Positions 9,490 through 18,434 are shown, counted from the stretch's first letter. The stretch: DNA of 64,000 bases from Bifidobacterium aesculapii (GCF_001417815.1 NZ_BCFK01000037.1:20471-84470); one strand, 5' to 3'. The notes: generated by a model from the letters alone, not told the origin. Made by a program: numbers and translations.

Positions 9490-12400
9490 ATGGAATCCAA
9501 CATCTTCGCCATCAGCGCGGCGCTGATCGTCGCCGCACTGATCACATGGCTCATACTGCGGTTCTTCTTCGGCGCGCGCAAAGCGGCGCAAAGCACCCTG
9601 CAAGGCGGCGTGCAACGCGCGACCATCACCGTGAAGGGCGGCTACTCCCCCGACGTGGTGACGGTGCAGGCCGGCGTGCCCACCATCCTGAACTTCGACC
9701 GTCAGGAGACCGGCGAATGCACCTCGCACGTCGTCTTCGGCGATTTGGGGCTCGACGCGATGCTGCTCGGCAACACCGCCACCGAAGTGCGGCTGCCCGC
9801 GCTCAAGGCGGGCGACTACCCGTTCGCCTGCGGCATGAACATGGTGCACGGACTGCTCAAAGTCGAAGGCGAAGGAGACGACGGCTCCGCGGAAGCCGCT
9901 GCGGAAACCGCCGCGGCCGGCGCGGCTGCCATTGCCGCCGACTCCGCCACCCATGAAGCCGATTTCGCACAGGCGCAGGCCCGCGAGGCCGAGGAGCGCC
10001 GAGCGGAGATCGCCCATCTGACCAAGCTCGTGGCCATCGGCACGGCACTCACCCTGCCCGTGTTCGTGGGCATGATGCTGCACATGATCGACCACATGCT
10101 GGTTCCCGCATGGCTCGTCAACCCGTGGCTGCAGGCGGTGCTCATCACGCCGGTCATGTTCTACTGCGGCGCGCCGATCCATCATGTCGGGCTGCCGGCG
10201 CTGCGCCACCGTTCGCCGGATATGAACTCGCTGGTTTCGCTGGGCACCGGCGCGGCCTACCTGTACAGCCTGCTGGTGTGCGTGGCGCCGTGGGCGCTGC
10301 CGGAAGGGTCACGCGAACCGTATTTCGAATCGGTGGGCGTGGTGATCACGCTCGTGCTCGTCGGGCGTCTGCTGGAGACCAAGGCCCGCGAAGGCACCGG
10401 CAAGGCCGTGCAGGCGCTGATCGGACTGCGCCCGCGCACCGCGCACAAGCTCACGGCGGATGCCGAAGCCGCCGTCGGGGAGAATCTGCGCGATTCCGAG
10501 GGCAACCTGCACGGCCCCGAGGGTAACCTGCGCAGTTCCGAGAGTGACCTGCGCGATTCTGAAAACAACCTGCGCAATCAGGACGCGAACCTGAGCACCC
10601 CCTCCCTGAAGACCGGCTCAGAGACGGCCTTCGATTGGCTCGCGCCGAGCGCCTTCCACGATGTCGATATCGAAGCCGTCAAGCCTGGCGACCTGCTCGT
10701 AATCAAGGCGGGAGAACGCATTCCGACCGATGGCGTGGTCGTCGCAGGCGAGGCCGAAGTGGATGAATCGATGATCACCGGCGAGTCCGAACCAGTGCGG
10801 AAAACCGCCGTCTTCACGCCCCCCCTGCGCAAGTTCGGCGCCGAATCACGCAGGTTCGACGACGAATCACGCAAGTTCGAGAGCAAATCGCGCAGGTTCG
10901 ACAGCGAATCGCGCAGGTTCGAGAGCAAATCGACCACGTCGGGCGAATCGCACCCCGCCACCCTGACCGGCGCCACCGTCGTCCTGCGCGGCAACCTGCT
11001 GATGCGCGCCACGCAGGTGGGCGGCGACACCGTGCTTTCGCAGATCGTCGCCATGGTCGCCCGCGCCCAAGCCACGAAGGCCCCCGTGCAGCGGCTTGCC
11101 GACTCCATCGCCCGCATATTCGTCCCAGCGGTGTTCATCATCGCGGTATGGACGTTCGCGGTGTGGTTCGCGGTCGGCCCACAGCCGGCGCTGGCACACG
11201 CGTTGGTCACAGCCGTCAGCGTGCTCATCATCGCATGCCCGTGCGCGCTCGGCTTGGCGACGCCGCTGTCCGTAACGGCCGCGACGGGCGTCGGCGCGGC
11301 GAACGGCGTGCTCGTCACCAGCGCCAAGGCGCTTGAGCAGGCGCGCCTGATCGGCACGGTCGTGTTCGACAAGACCGGCACGATCACGCGGGGCGTGGCC
11401 GATGCGGATTCCACCGATTGGAGCAAGCCCAGTTATGAGCGCGACCCGGTCAAGCCCGGCTCCGTGCAGGCGGTGGCCGCATTGCGCGCCGCCGGTATTC
11501 GCACGGTCATGCTGTCGGGAGACAAGGCCGAGGTGGCCGCGCACATCGCGCGCGAAGTCGGCATCGACACGGTGATCGCGCAGGTGAAGCCCGACGGCAA
11601 GGCGTATTGGATCGAACGGCTGCAGCGCGAGCCGCACGAGGGATTGGTCGCGATGGTCGGCGACGGCATCAACGACGCACCCGCGCTCGTGCAGGCCGAT
11701 CTCGGCTTCGCCATCGGCACCGGCACCGACGTGGCCATGCAGTCGGCTGATGTGACGCTGATGAGCGGAGACCTGCGCGGCGTGATCCGCACGATCAACC
11801 TGTCGCAGGCGACGATGCGCAACATCCGGCAGAATCTCGGCTGGGCGTTCGGCTACAACGTGATCGGCATCCCGATCGCGGCCGGAGTGATCTACCCGTT
11901 CACCGGGTGGCTGCTGAGCCCGATGATCGCCGGCCTCGCCATGGCACTGAGTTCCGTATGCCTCGTGCTCAACGCGAACCGGCTCAACCGCGTCGCCCTT
12001 GGCGACGACGCCATCGCGCGTGCGGACCGTATGCGCCGTGGCGGTGCCGCCGCACCCGCCGCGCATACGCAGGCCACGCCCCTCGCCGGCGCTGCGACCG
12101 CCGACCGCGACGAGACCGCGACGACGGCGAGCGGCGACATGACCGACGGCAACCCGCATGACAGCAACCCGCACGACGATGGACCGCGCGTCATCATCGA
12201 CGAACGCACGTCACTGACGTATGGTGACGGGGCACACGCCGGGCAAGACACTTCCCCATCAACCGAAACCAAGGAGAACACCATGGAAATGAACCACATG
12301 CACCACAATCACATGGCCATGCACCACGCCGCGGCGACCGACGGCGAGACCGCGACCGATCCGGTGTGCGGCATGACCGTCGCGGTGAACGCGGACGCGA

Positions 12401-12492
12401 TCACCCGCGAACACGACGGCAAGACCTACTACTTCTGCGGCGAGCACTGCGCGAAGAACTTCGACAAGGCCCCCCAGATCTTCCTCAGCTAA
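9490..12492 (+). CDS. copA: Copper P1B-type ATPase with N-terminal cupredoxin, two repeat arrays, no N domain, and fused YHS domain
   Basis: A 1000-residue open frame with AAGGAGAGG before the ATG. Residues 6-27 are a membrane anchor and about 40-130 a cupredoxin-like domain (ECTSHVVF and FACGMNMVHG could bind Cu). The ATPase core has TGESEPV, the CPC membrane metal motif at 583-585, the phosphorylated DKTGT at 627-631 and GDGINDAP at 724-731. Two surface loops of the actuator domain contain 7-residue repeats (residues 332-373 and 447-481). Only 51 residues separate DKTGT from MLSGDK, against roughly 100-150 in the family, and no HP motif is seen, so the ATP-binding N domain appears missing. 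Residues 957-1000 are a YHS domain (DPVCGMTV). Copper export is inferred from family and operator; activity is uncertain. Confidence 0.85.
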   Translation: MESNIFAISAALIVAALITWLILRFFFGARKAAQSTLQGGVQRATITVKGGYSPDVVTVQAGVPTILNFDRQETGECTSHVVFGDLGLDAMLLGNTATEVRLPALKAGDYPFACGMNMVHGLLKVEGEGDDGSAEAAAETAAAGAAAIAADSATHEADFAQAQAREAEERRAEIAHLTKLVAIGTALTLPVFVGMMLHMIDHMLVPAWLVNPWLQAVLITPVMFYCGAPIHHVGLPALRHRSPDMNSLVSLGTGAAYLYSLLVCVAPWALPEGSREPYFESVGVVITLVLVGRLLETKAREGTGKAVQALIGLRPRTAHKLTADAEAAVGENLRDSEGNLHGPEGNLRSSESDLRDSENNLRNQDANLSTPSLKTGSETAFDWLAPSAFHDVDIEAVKPGDLLVIKAGERIPTDGVVVAGEAEVDESMITGESEPVRKTAVFTPPLRKFGAESRRFDDESRKFESKSRRFDSESRRFESKSTTSGESHPATLTGATVVLRGNLLMRATQVGGDTVLSQIVAMVARAQATKAPVQRLADSIARIFVPAVFIIAVWTFAVWFAVGPQPALAHALVTAVSVLIIACPCALGLATPLSVTAATGVGAANGVLVTSAKALEQARLIGTVVFDKTGTITRGVADADSTDWSKPSYERDPVKPGSVQAVAALRAAGIRTVMLSGDKAEVAAHIAREVGIDTVIAQVKPDGKAYWIERLQREPHEGLVAMVGDGINDAPALVQADLGFAIGTGTDVAMQSADVTLMSGDLRGVIRTINLSQATMRNIRQNLGWAFGYNVIGIPIAAGVIYPFTGWLLSPMIAGLAMALSSVCLVLNANRLNRVALGDDAIARADRMRRGGAAAPAAHTQATPLAGAATADRDETATTASGDMTDGNPHDSNPHDDGPRVIIDERTSLTYGDGAHAGQDTSPSTETKENTMEMNHMHHNHMAMHHAAATDGETATDPVCGMTVAVNADAITREHDGKTYYFCGEHCAKNFDKAPQIFLS
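10483..10608 (+). repeat. 21-bp-period array inside copA, forward orientation, 6 units
   Basis: Six tandem units start at 10483, 10504, 10525, 10546, 10567 and 10588. Each begins with a variant of AACCTGCGC. Because 21 bases make 7 codons, the frame is kept and the array encodes NLRxxxx heptads. The same unit occurs at three intergenic loci in this window. Confidence 0.9.
10828..10932 (-). repeat. 21-bp-period array inside copA, inverted orientation, 5 units
   Basis: Five units start at 10828, 10849, 10870, 10891 and 10912, each of the form CGCARGTTCG plus 11 bases: the reverse complement of the upstream array's unit. It encodes R(R/K)Fxxxx heptads. The bases just before it (GTCTTCACGCC) match the inner border of the inverted arrays at 25723 and 45331. 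Confidence 0.9.
12283..12492 (+). other. Possible internal translation start giving a free YHS-domain protein
   Basis: Within copA, an in-frame ATG at 12283 is preceded by AAGGAGAACACC, a good ribosome binding site. It would give a 69-residue protein, MEMNHMHHNHMAMHHA then a YHS domain with CGM and FCGEHC. A free His/Met-rich YHS copper protein could therefore be made in addition to, or instead of, the fusion. Confidence 0.5.
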
Positions 12493-12553
12493 CCCACCTT
12501 CCTCCATCCCTCCCCAACCCCCATCCTCACCCACCCATCCCTTTCCCCACCGC

Positions 12554-12650
12554 CTCTCCCATGGTGCGGTAAATCCCCCATGGTGCGATGACGAGAAACG
12601 GCGCCATTCCGCCGTTATGGAGAAAGTGTGTTACCGCACCATGGGAGAGG
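12554..12650. repeat. 20-bp perfect inverted repeat with 58-base loop
   Basis: CCTCTCCCATGGTGCGGTAA at about 12553-12572 is exactly complementary to the segment at 12631-12650. It follows copA and is too widely spaced for a classic terminator. The loop contains another ATGGTGCG. Function unknown. Confidence 0.8.
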
Positions 12651-12721
12651 AGGGGACGAAGGGGCCGGGGATGGACGCGTTGGACGATTCGCCGTCACAC
12701 GCGCACGTAGATGCGTACAGC

Positions 12722-12760
12722 AAAGGGCGGCTTCCACACTTGATGTGGAAGCCGCCCTTT
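12722..12760. terminator. Bidirectional terminator between copA and the aquaglyceroporin gene
   Basis: A perfect 17-bp stem (AAAGGGCGGCTTCCACA) closes a five-base loop, CTTGA, and is flanked by A and T runs on both sides. It lies between two convergent genes. Confidence 0.85.
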
Positions 12761-12834
12761 ATGCATATCGGCGGGTGCGTATTCATGCGCGCATGCCTAG
12801 TGACCTGCGTCGTGCATTCGTTTATCCCATTCTC

Positions 12835-12886
12835 GGCTCCCCTGTCAGGGGAGCTGGACCGCGAAGCGGATCTGATGAGGGGGTAG
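12835..12886. repeat. REP-like palindromic element
   Basis: The sequence around GGCTCCCCTGTCAGGGGAGC followed by CCGCGAAGCGG and a G run forms two adjacent hairpins. It resembles REP-like repeats that I recall from bifidobacterial and Firmicutes genomes. It sits in the convergent spacer. Confidence 0.6.
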
Positions 12887-12924
12887 TCAATTCATCAACG
12901 AATGTACGGCGCGCGATACTGGGG

Positions 12925-13656
12925 TCACGCGAAGAATGCCTTGAACAGCCAGCAGCCGATGATCGCGCCGACGATAGGCGCGACGACCGGAATCCACGCT
13001 TCGCCCCAACGCGAGGAGCCCTTGGACGGAATCGGCAGGATGGCGTGCAGCACGCGCGGCATGAGGTCGCGCGCCGGGTTCAGGCCAGGGCCGGTCGGGC
13101 CGCCCATGGAGGTCACGAGGCCCCACACGATGAAGCCGACGACGATCGCGGCGGCGGCCGGGTCCTTGACGCCCCACGGGTCCAGCAGGCAGCACAGTGC
13201 ACCGAAGACCAGCACGAGCGTGCCGAACATCTCGTTGAGGAAGTAGTTGACCTTCTTGTCGTCCGCGTCGCTGGTGCAGAAGGTGGCGAAGATCGCGTCC
13301 GCGTCCTCGGTCTCCTTGTAGTGCGGGTAGTAGGTCAGGTAGACGATGAACTGGCCGAGCGCGGCGCCGAGCAGCTGCGCGGCGATGTACGGCAGCACCT
13401 CATCCCACGGGAACATGCCGTTGACGGCCTGCGCGAGCGTCATGGCCGGGTTGATGTGCGCGCCGGAGACCGCACCGAACATGAGGACCGGGAACATGAC
13501 GCCGAAGCCGTAGCCCATGGCGATGTTGAGCCAGCCGGCGTGATGACCCTTCGTGTTCTTGAGCTCGACGTTGGCCACCGAGCCGTTGCCGAAGATCATC
13601 AGGATGGCGGTGCCGAAGAATTCGGCCGCCAGCTTCGTAAAGAGTGAGTATTCCAC
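12925..13656 (-). CDS. MIP-family aquaglyceroporin (glycerol uptake facilitator)
   Basis: A 243-residue six-helix channel. Both half-helix NPA motifs are present, at 69-71 (AHINPAM) and 193-195 (GLNPARD). The Asp after NPAR is typical of glycerol-conducting members rather than strict water channels, and a long extracellular loop (YYPHYKETEDADAIF) is also usual for that group. It passes glycerol or other small neutral solutes passively across the membrane. It is convergent with copA. Confidence 0.92.
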   Translation of the reverse strand: MEYSLFTKLAAEFFGTAILMIFGNGSVANVELKNTKGHHAGWLNIAMGYGFGVMFPVLMFGAVSGAHINPAMTLAQAVNGMFPWDEVLPYIAAQLLGAALGQFIVYLTYYPHYKETEDADAIFATFCTSDADDKKVNYFLNEMFGTLVLVFGALCCLLDPWGVKDPAAAAIVVGFIVWGLVTSMGGPTGPGLNPARDLMPRVLHAILPIPSKGSSRWGEAWIPVVAPIVGAIIGCWLFKAFFA

Positions 13657-13950
13657 TGCTTCTTCTTTTCTCGTTCCGATGAATGATGTGACCGAACCGG
13701 CCGAATGGCCGGGTCACGCAAACGCGATAAGCATACGCCGAGGGCTGAACCGGCTTGCCGGCGCCCCACGCCGCCCAGCGACGCGTCGACGACACCATGG
13801 ACAAGGGGAAATGGACGGCATCCAACACGATTGGGGGTCTTGACGTTCGTTCCGGGATTCGTTCCGGGATTCACCCGCGCTCCCAAAACTGCGGACGCCA
13901 TATTCGCAGCACTCAAGCCCGAAGAAGCACCGCAACAGTTCCCATAGCCA

Positions 13951-14008
13951 CCTCCGCGCGATTTTGGTGCGCAAAACGGATGTTTTGCGCACCAAAATCG
14001 CGCGGAGG
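13951..14008. repeat. 27-bp perfect palindrome (CGCGCGATT family, copy 1)
   Basis: Arms at 13951-13977 and 13982-14008 are exactly complementary around GGAT. The core CGCGCGATTTTGGTGCGC also appears, more diverged, at 26981-27032 and 46506-46559. The rest of 13657-13950 shows only a short direct repeat of CGTTCCGGGATT and no gene. Confidence 0.85.
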
Positions 14009-14062
14009 AGTTGCAGGTGCGAACCTCCGTTCGCCGCCACCGCAGCAACCTTGGAAATGCAA

Positions 14063-14090
14063 AAGGCCGGAACCATTCGGTTCCGGCCTT
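14063..14090 (-). terminator. Terminator after tRNA-Lys
   Basis: AAGGCCGGAACC pairs with GGTTCCGGCCTT around a four-base loop. On the minus strand it is followed by a TTTT run, directly downstream of the tRNA gene. Confidence 0.85.
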
Positions 14091-14095
14091 GTTTG

Positions 14096-14169
14096 TGCCC
14101 CCGCAGGGATTCGAACCCTGGACACGCTGATTAAGAGTCAGCTGCTCTAACCAACTGAGCTACAGGGGC
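14096..14169 (-). tRNA. tRNA-Lys (anticodon CUU)
   Basis: A complete cloverleaf: acceptor GCCCCTG pairs with CGGGGGC (one G-U pair), D-arm GCTC/GAGC, anticodon stem GCTGA/TCAGC with loop CTCTTAA, and T-arm CAGGG-TTCGAAT-CCCTG. The anticodon is CTT. CCA is not encoded. Confidence 0.97.
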
Positions 14170-14429
14170 GTTGGTTAGCTGTTGAAGTGTTCCTTGCAAC
14201 GAGTGATAAATATACTCACATATCTTCATCGCGCAACCCTCGGCGTGTCGCCTGGAATTCCAACGTTTTAAGATCTGCTTTCAGGCCGTCGAGCGGGCGT
14301 TGCATCGCCTCACAGCCACCGCAGCATCCATCCTTCACGAAATCATCACACGAGCGAGCGCCCGGAGCATCCGGCACGCACTCACGAGAAGGGCCCAATC
14401 ACCGCGCCACGACGGACTCTAACGGAACG

Positions 14430-14692
14430 AGTGCGGAGCGCAACTGCTCCACATCACAGTCCGTCAGAACGAGTGTGGAGCACGACTGCACCACAACACA
14501 AGTCACCTCTGTTCGGACGCACGAGTGTGGTGCGATATCGCTCCACACTCCGTCCAACGGGGTCTCCTTTCGTGTTGTATGGAGCGATATTGCTCCACAC
14601 GACACGAATCCCGCGCCATACACACCCCACGTGGAGCGCAACTGCGCCACATAACCCCACACGCCCCCGTAGTGGAGCGCCTCAGGCGCACT
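14430..14692. repeat. Six regularly spaced GTGGAGC palindromes
   Basis: Six imperfect palindromes of 21-24 bases, consensus GTGGAGCG-n5-CGCTCCAC, begin at about 14431, 14473, 14525, 14577, 14630 and 14671. Start spacing is 42, 52, 52, 53 and 41 bases. Several are preceded by ACGAGT. The arms co-vary (GGAGC/GCTCC, GGTGC/GCTCC). They fill the gene-free 14170-14770 spacer. I see no coding gene there. Confidence 0.85.
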
Positions 14693-14772
14693 GAGTCGAA
14701 CATCACCACCCGCGCACTCCATGCCGATGCCGTCACGAAACCACGCCCCGCGTCCACCATTCCCAACAAACG

Positions 14773-14811
14773 AAAAAGGCCCCACCCGCGCGAACGCGGT
14801 ATGGGACCTTT
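14773..14811 (-). terminator. Terminator of the rpsF-ssb-rpsR-rplI operon
   Basis: On the minus strand AAAGGTCCCA pairs with TGGGGCCTTT around a GC-rich inner stem and is followed by a T run. Confidence 0.8.
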
Positions 14812-14875
14812 GACGTGCTTAAGCTCAGACCTTCAGTCTGATGGGGGTTCCGAGCGGCCTAGCGCCCGGAATCAT

Positions 14876-15322
14876 TCACTCGGCGACGACCTTCACGAAG
14901 AAGTTCGCGCTGATCTCCGGGTGGAGCTGGACCGTGGCCGGGAACTCGCCGGTGGTCTTGATGGACTCGACGGTGATGGCCTTCGGGTCGACCGGGGCCT
15001 TGTCGAGCAGGGCCATGGCGATGGCGTCCTTGGAGATGCCACCGAACAGCTTGCCGGACTCGGAAACCTTGGCGGCGATCTCGACGGCGGTGCCCTCGAT
15101 GGCGGCCTTGGCGGCGACGGCATCCTCGCGGGTGGCGACGGCCTTGGCCAGACGGGCGCGCTTCATGGCGACGATCTGGGCCTCGGCGCCCTTGTTCCAC
15201 GCGAAGGCGAGGTGCTGCGGAATCAGGTAGTTGCGGGCGTAGCCGGCCTTGACGGTGACGACGTCACCGGAGTGGCCGAGGTTCGCAACGGTCTTGGTGA
15301 GGATAACCTTGGTATCAGCCAT
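14876..15322 (-). CDS. rplI: 50S ribosomal protein L9
   Basis: A 148-residue protein of normal L9 length. The N-terminal domain starts [33 protein letters not shown], which binds 23S rRNA; a connecting helix and C-terminal domain follow. TAGGAGGC precedes the ATG. It is the last gene of the rpsF-ssb-rpsR-rplI operon. Confidence 0.98.
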   Translation of the reverse strand: MADTKVILTKTVANLGHSGDVVTVKAGYARNYLIPQHLAFAWNKGAEAQIVAMKRARLAKAVATREDAVAAKAAIEGTAVEIAAKVSESGKLFGGISKDAIAMALLDKAPVDPKAITVESIKTTGEFPATVQLHPEISANFFVKVVAE

Positions 15323-15342
15323 TTCAGATGCCTCCTAAAAAC

Positions 15343-15591
15343 TCAGCGGCCGGAAGTGGCGTACGGCAGCAGGGCCATCTCGCGGGCGTTCTTGATCGCC
15401 TTGGAGATCTGGCGCTGTTCCTGCACGGTCACACCGGTGATACGACGGGAACGGATCTTGCCGCGATCGGAGATGAACTTGCGCAGCAGCGCGACGTCCT
15501 TGTAATCGATCTCGGTGATCTTCGCCGCCTTCAGCGGGTTCGGCTTCTTCTTGAACGGCTTGACCGGCGGTTGCGGCCTCTTGCGGGACAT
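15343..15591 (-). CDS. rpsR: 30S ribosomal protein S18
   Basis: An 82-residue S18. The core INYKD-like segment ([30 protein letters not shown]) and the [19 protein letters not shown] helix match the family, which pairs with S6 in the small-subunit platform. AAGGAG precedes the ATG. It starts 20 bases upstream of the rplI ribosome site region. Confidence 0.98.
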   Translation of the reverse strand: MSRKRPQPPVKPFKKKPNPLKAAKITEIDYKDVALLRKFISDRGKIRSRRITGVTVQEQRQISKAIKNAREMALLPYATSGR

Positions 15592-15701
15592 GATGTTCTC
15601 CTTATTTACGATTGATGTTTATTCGCTATGCGAGCGTTTTCGCTATACGAGCGTTGTGCGTCGGTTGCATGCCGCGCGCGGCTGTCACGACGCGGGACGA
15701 C

Positions 15702-16397
15702 TCAGAACTCCGGATCGTCGCTGCCGTCACCGCCGAAATCGGAGGATCCTCCGAAATCGGACGAGCCGCCGAACGTCGAGAAGCTGCTGCCGGAATCGGC
15801 GCCGCTGCTCCACGGATCGGCCGCGGGCTGATTGTCAGGCGAGGAACCGCCGGCGTTGGAATGGCCCCCACCGAAGCTGGAGCCGCCGCCCTGGTAGCCG
15901 GCGCCGCCGGAGTATCCGCCGTTGCCGCCGAAACCACCACCGTTGTTCTGCCCGTAGCCGCCCTGGCCATAGCCGTTGCCGCCGAAACCGCCGCCGTTGT
16001 TCTGGCTGCGGCCGGCGAACCCGCCCTGGCCGGACGACTGGCGCGTCACCTGCGCGGTGGCGTAGCGCAGCGAGGGGCCGATCTCGTCGATCGTCATCTC
16101 GACAACGGTGCGGTTGGAACCGTCCTGCGCCTGGTAGGAACGCTGCGACAGCCGGCCCTGAGCGATGACGCGCATGCCCTTGCGCAGGGTGTCCGCGCAA
16201 TGGTTCGCGAGATCACGCCATGCGGAGCAGCGCATGAACAGCGCCTGACCGTCCTCGAACTGGCCGGACTGGCGGTTGTACGTGCGCGGCGTCGACGCGA
16301 TGGTGAAGCTCGCGACGGTCGCGCCGGAACCGATGGTCCTCAGTTCCGGATCCGCGGTGAGATTGCCGACGATGGTGATCACGGTTTCGCCTGCCAT
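15702..16397 (-). CDS. ssb: Single-stranded DNA-binding protein
   Basis: A 231-residue SSB. Residues 1-115 form the OB fold ([49 protein letters not shown]). A long Gly/Asn/Gln-rich linker (runs of GGGFGGNG and GYGQ) follows, ending in the acidic tip GDGSDDPEF, a DDIPF-like peptide that docks partner proteins. AGGAAGG precedes the ATG. Being in the S6-SSB-S18-L9 operon is the usual bacterial arrangement. Confidence 0.97.
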   Translation of the reverse strand: MAGETVITIVGNLTADPELRTIGSGATVASFTIASTPRTYNRQSGQFEDGQALFMRCSAWRDLANHCADTLRKGMRVIAQGRLSQRSYQAQDGSNRTVVEMTIDEIGPSLRYATAQVTRQSSGQGGFAGRSQNNGGGFGGNGYGQGGYGQNNGGGFGGNGGYSGGAGYQGGGSSFGGGHSNAGGSSPDNQPAADPWSSGADSGSSFSTFGGSSDFGGSSDFGGDGSDDPEF

Positions 16398-16576
16398 GAT
16401 GCGACCTTCCTGTCTCGACTGTTTCGACGTTCCGATGCTATTCGACTGCTATCGACTGCTATTCGACGTTGCGGCGTTCCGACACATTCGTCGCGTCCGC
16501 CACGTCCGACACGCTCGATCCGACCGTCGTCCGGGCGGCGCTATGCCGCCGGTCCGGCCGGATTACGCGTACACGC

Positions 16577-16873
16577 TTACTTGACGTCCTTACGAAGGAT
16601 CTTCGTACGGATCACGGATTCGTTGAGGTTGAGGACACGGTCGAGCTCATCGCTGACAGCGGGCTCGGCGGTGTAGGTCACCACGACGTAGTTGCCTTCG
16701 GTCTTGCCATTGATCTCGTAGGCGAGCTTGCGACGGCCCCAGATATCGGGCTCATCGACAGAGCCGCCCTCCTTGGTGACGAGCTCGAGATACTGCTCGG
16801 TCAGCTTCTTCAGACCGCGCTCATCCAGCTCAGGATCGGCGATGAACATCAGTTCGTACTTGTGCGCAGACAT
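16577..16873 (-). CDS. rpsF: 30S ribosomal protein S6
   Basis: A 98-residue S6 beginning [21 protein letters not shown]. The ATG at 16873 has AAGGAGGT immediately upstream, which decides the start against a longer open frame to 16978. Partner of S18 in the 30S platform and first gene of the operon. Confidence 0.98.
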   Translation of the reverse strand: MSAHKYELMFIADPELDERGLKKLTEQYLELVTKEGGSVDEPDIWGRRKLAYEINGKTEGNYVVVTYTAEPAVSDELDRVLNLNESVIRTKILRKDVK

Positions 16874-17360
16874 CACCCACCTCCTTCGGACTATGTGGCC
16901 ACGGACTTTCCGCGGCAGGAGTGTGTATACGCGCTGCGATATCCGGGCCGCACGGGCGCACGGCGAACCGCCGCACACACGTCCGACCCCAACAAAGCAA
17001 CCTCACTAGGGTAACGCCTCCGCCCGACAGCCGAAACGCCCCGCCACGCCACACACGCCGCGCCACACACGCCACACCGCCGCGCCACCGCACCAGCACA
17101 CCCGCCCAACACCACCTCAACCCGCCCGCCGCCTTGTGCGCAATCCCTAGTACACTTGGATGAGGTTCCGGCAGGCCGGCGGCGCGACCTCGCGCGCCAT
17201 GCCCCACCCGCGCCACCGCGCGCGATTCGGGCGACGCCACGCGCGACCTCGACCGAATCGCCGACGCCAAGCCACAGCTTCAGCAACACAACAGAACACG
17301 CAAGCTTGACCACACGGGCTTCGCCACAACAACCACAACAAAAGGACGGGTACGAGAAAC
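16874..17360. other. Divergent promoter spacer between rpsF and prs
   Basis: About 490 bases without a supported gene, with long C/A-rich low-complexity stretches near 17020-17120. It must hold promoters for both directions, but I cannot assign boxes with confidence. Confidence 0.5.
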
Positions 17361-18374
17361 ATGACGTCGCTGCTCGAAGGCACTCCGGATAAGCGCATGG
17401 CCGTGGTCACCGGCCGCGCATACCCCGAACTGGCCGATCAGGTCGCCGCATGTCTGGGCATCAATGTGTTGGAAACCACCGCCTACGATTTCGCGAACGG
17501 CGAGATGTACGTGCGCTACACCCAGCCGGTGCGCGGAGCGGACGTGTTCGTGCTCCAATGCCATTCCGGCAAGATCAACAAGTGGATCATGGAGCAGCTC
17601 ATCATGATCGACGCCCTCAAACGCGCCTCCGCCCGCACGATCACCGTCGTGGCGCCGTTCATGGGCTACTCCCGTCAGGACAAGAAGCATCAGGGCCGCG
17701 AGCCCATCACCGCCCGTCTCATCTACGATCTGTTCCGCACCGCCGGCGCCGACCGCATCATGACCGTCGACCTGCACGCCTCGCAGGAGCAGGGATTCTT
17801 CAATGCGCCCGTCGACCATCTCACCGCCACGCCGGTGCTCATCGACTACGTGCGCAACCATCTGCCGCTGGAGAACACCACCATCGTCTCCCCCGACGCC
17901 GGCCGCATCAAGGTCTCCGAGCGTTGGGCCGCGAAGCTCGGCAACCTGCCGCTCGCCTTCATCCACAAGACACGCGACACCACGCGCCCGAACCACGCGG
18001 TCGCGCACGGCATCATCGGCGATGTCCTCGACCGCGACTGCGTCGTCGTCGACGACATGATCGACACCGCCGGCACGATCTGCGAGGCGGTGCGCACGCT
18101 GCGCAACGCCGGCGCGCGCTCCGTCACGCTGGTGGCCACGCACGGCCTGCTGTCCGGTCCGGCCGTCGAGCGCCTGTCGCAGTGCGGCGCGCGCGAGATC
18201 GTCCTGATGGACACGGTTCCGGTGCCGGAGGAGAAGCGCCTGCCGAACATGACGGTGCTGTCGGTCGCGCCGCTGCTGGCCGCCGGCATCCGTTCCGTCT
18301 TCGAGGAAGGTTCCGTGCAGACGCTGCTCGAGGGCCTTCCGGAGGACATGCGCCCGCGCAGCATCTACGCGTAG
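17361..18374 (+). CDS. prs: Ribose-phosphate pyrophosphokinase (PRPP synthetase)
   Basis: A 337-residue Prs that makes PRPP from ribose 5-phosphate and ATP for nucleotide, His and Trp synthesis. It contains the ATP/pyrophosphate segment GYSRQDKKHQGREPITARL, the MTVDLHASQEQGFF metal site and the PRPP loop CVVVDDMIDTAGT near residue 229. AAGGACGGG lies 13 bases before the ATG. Monocistronic, with a strong palindromic terminator. Confidence 0.97.
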   Translation: MTSLLEGTPDKRMAVVTGRAYPELADQVAACLGINVLETTAYDFANGEMYVRYTQPVRGADVFVLQCHSGKINKWIMEQLIMIDALKRASARTITVVAPFMGYSRQDKKHQGREPITARLIYDLFRTAGADRIMTVDLHASQEQGFFNAPVDHLTATPVLIDYVRNHLPLENTTIVSPDAGRIKVSERWAAKLGNLPLAFIHKTRDTTRPNHAVAHGIIGDVLDRDCVVVDDMIDTAGTICEAVRTLRNAGARSVTLVATHGLLSGPAVERLSQCGAREIVLMDTVPVPEEKRLPNMTVLSVAPLLAAGIRSVFEEGSVQTLLEGLPEDMRPRSIYA

Positions 18375-18392
18375 CGCCATCGCCATCACCGT

Positions 18393-18434
18393 AAAGCGTG
18401 CCGCACGTTTCGCGCGAAACGTGCGGCACGCTTT
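18393..18434 (+). terminator. Terminator of prs
   Basis: A 42-base perfect palindrome: AAAGCGTGCCGCACGTTTCG and its exact complement with almost no loop. It ends in TTT, 19 bases after the prs stop. Confidence 0.85.

Noticed and set aside
14430..14692. CRISPR array
   Set aside because: The repeats are themselves palindromes with varying arms, spacing is uneven, spacers are not of constant length and no cas gene is present.
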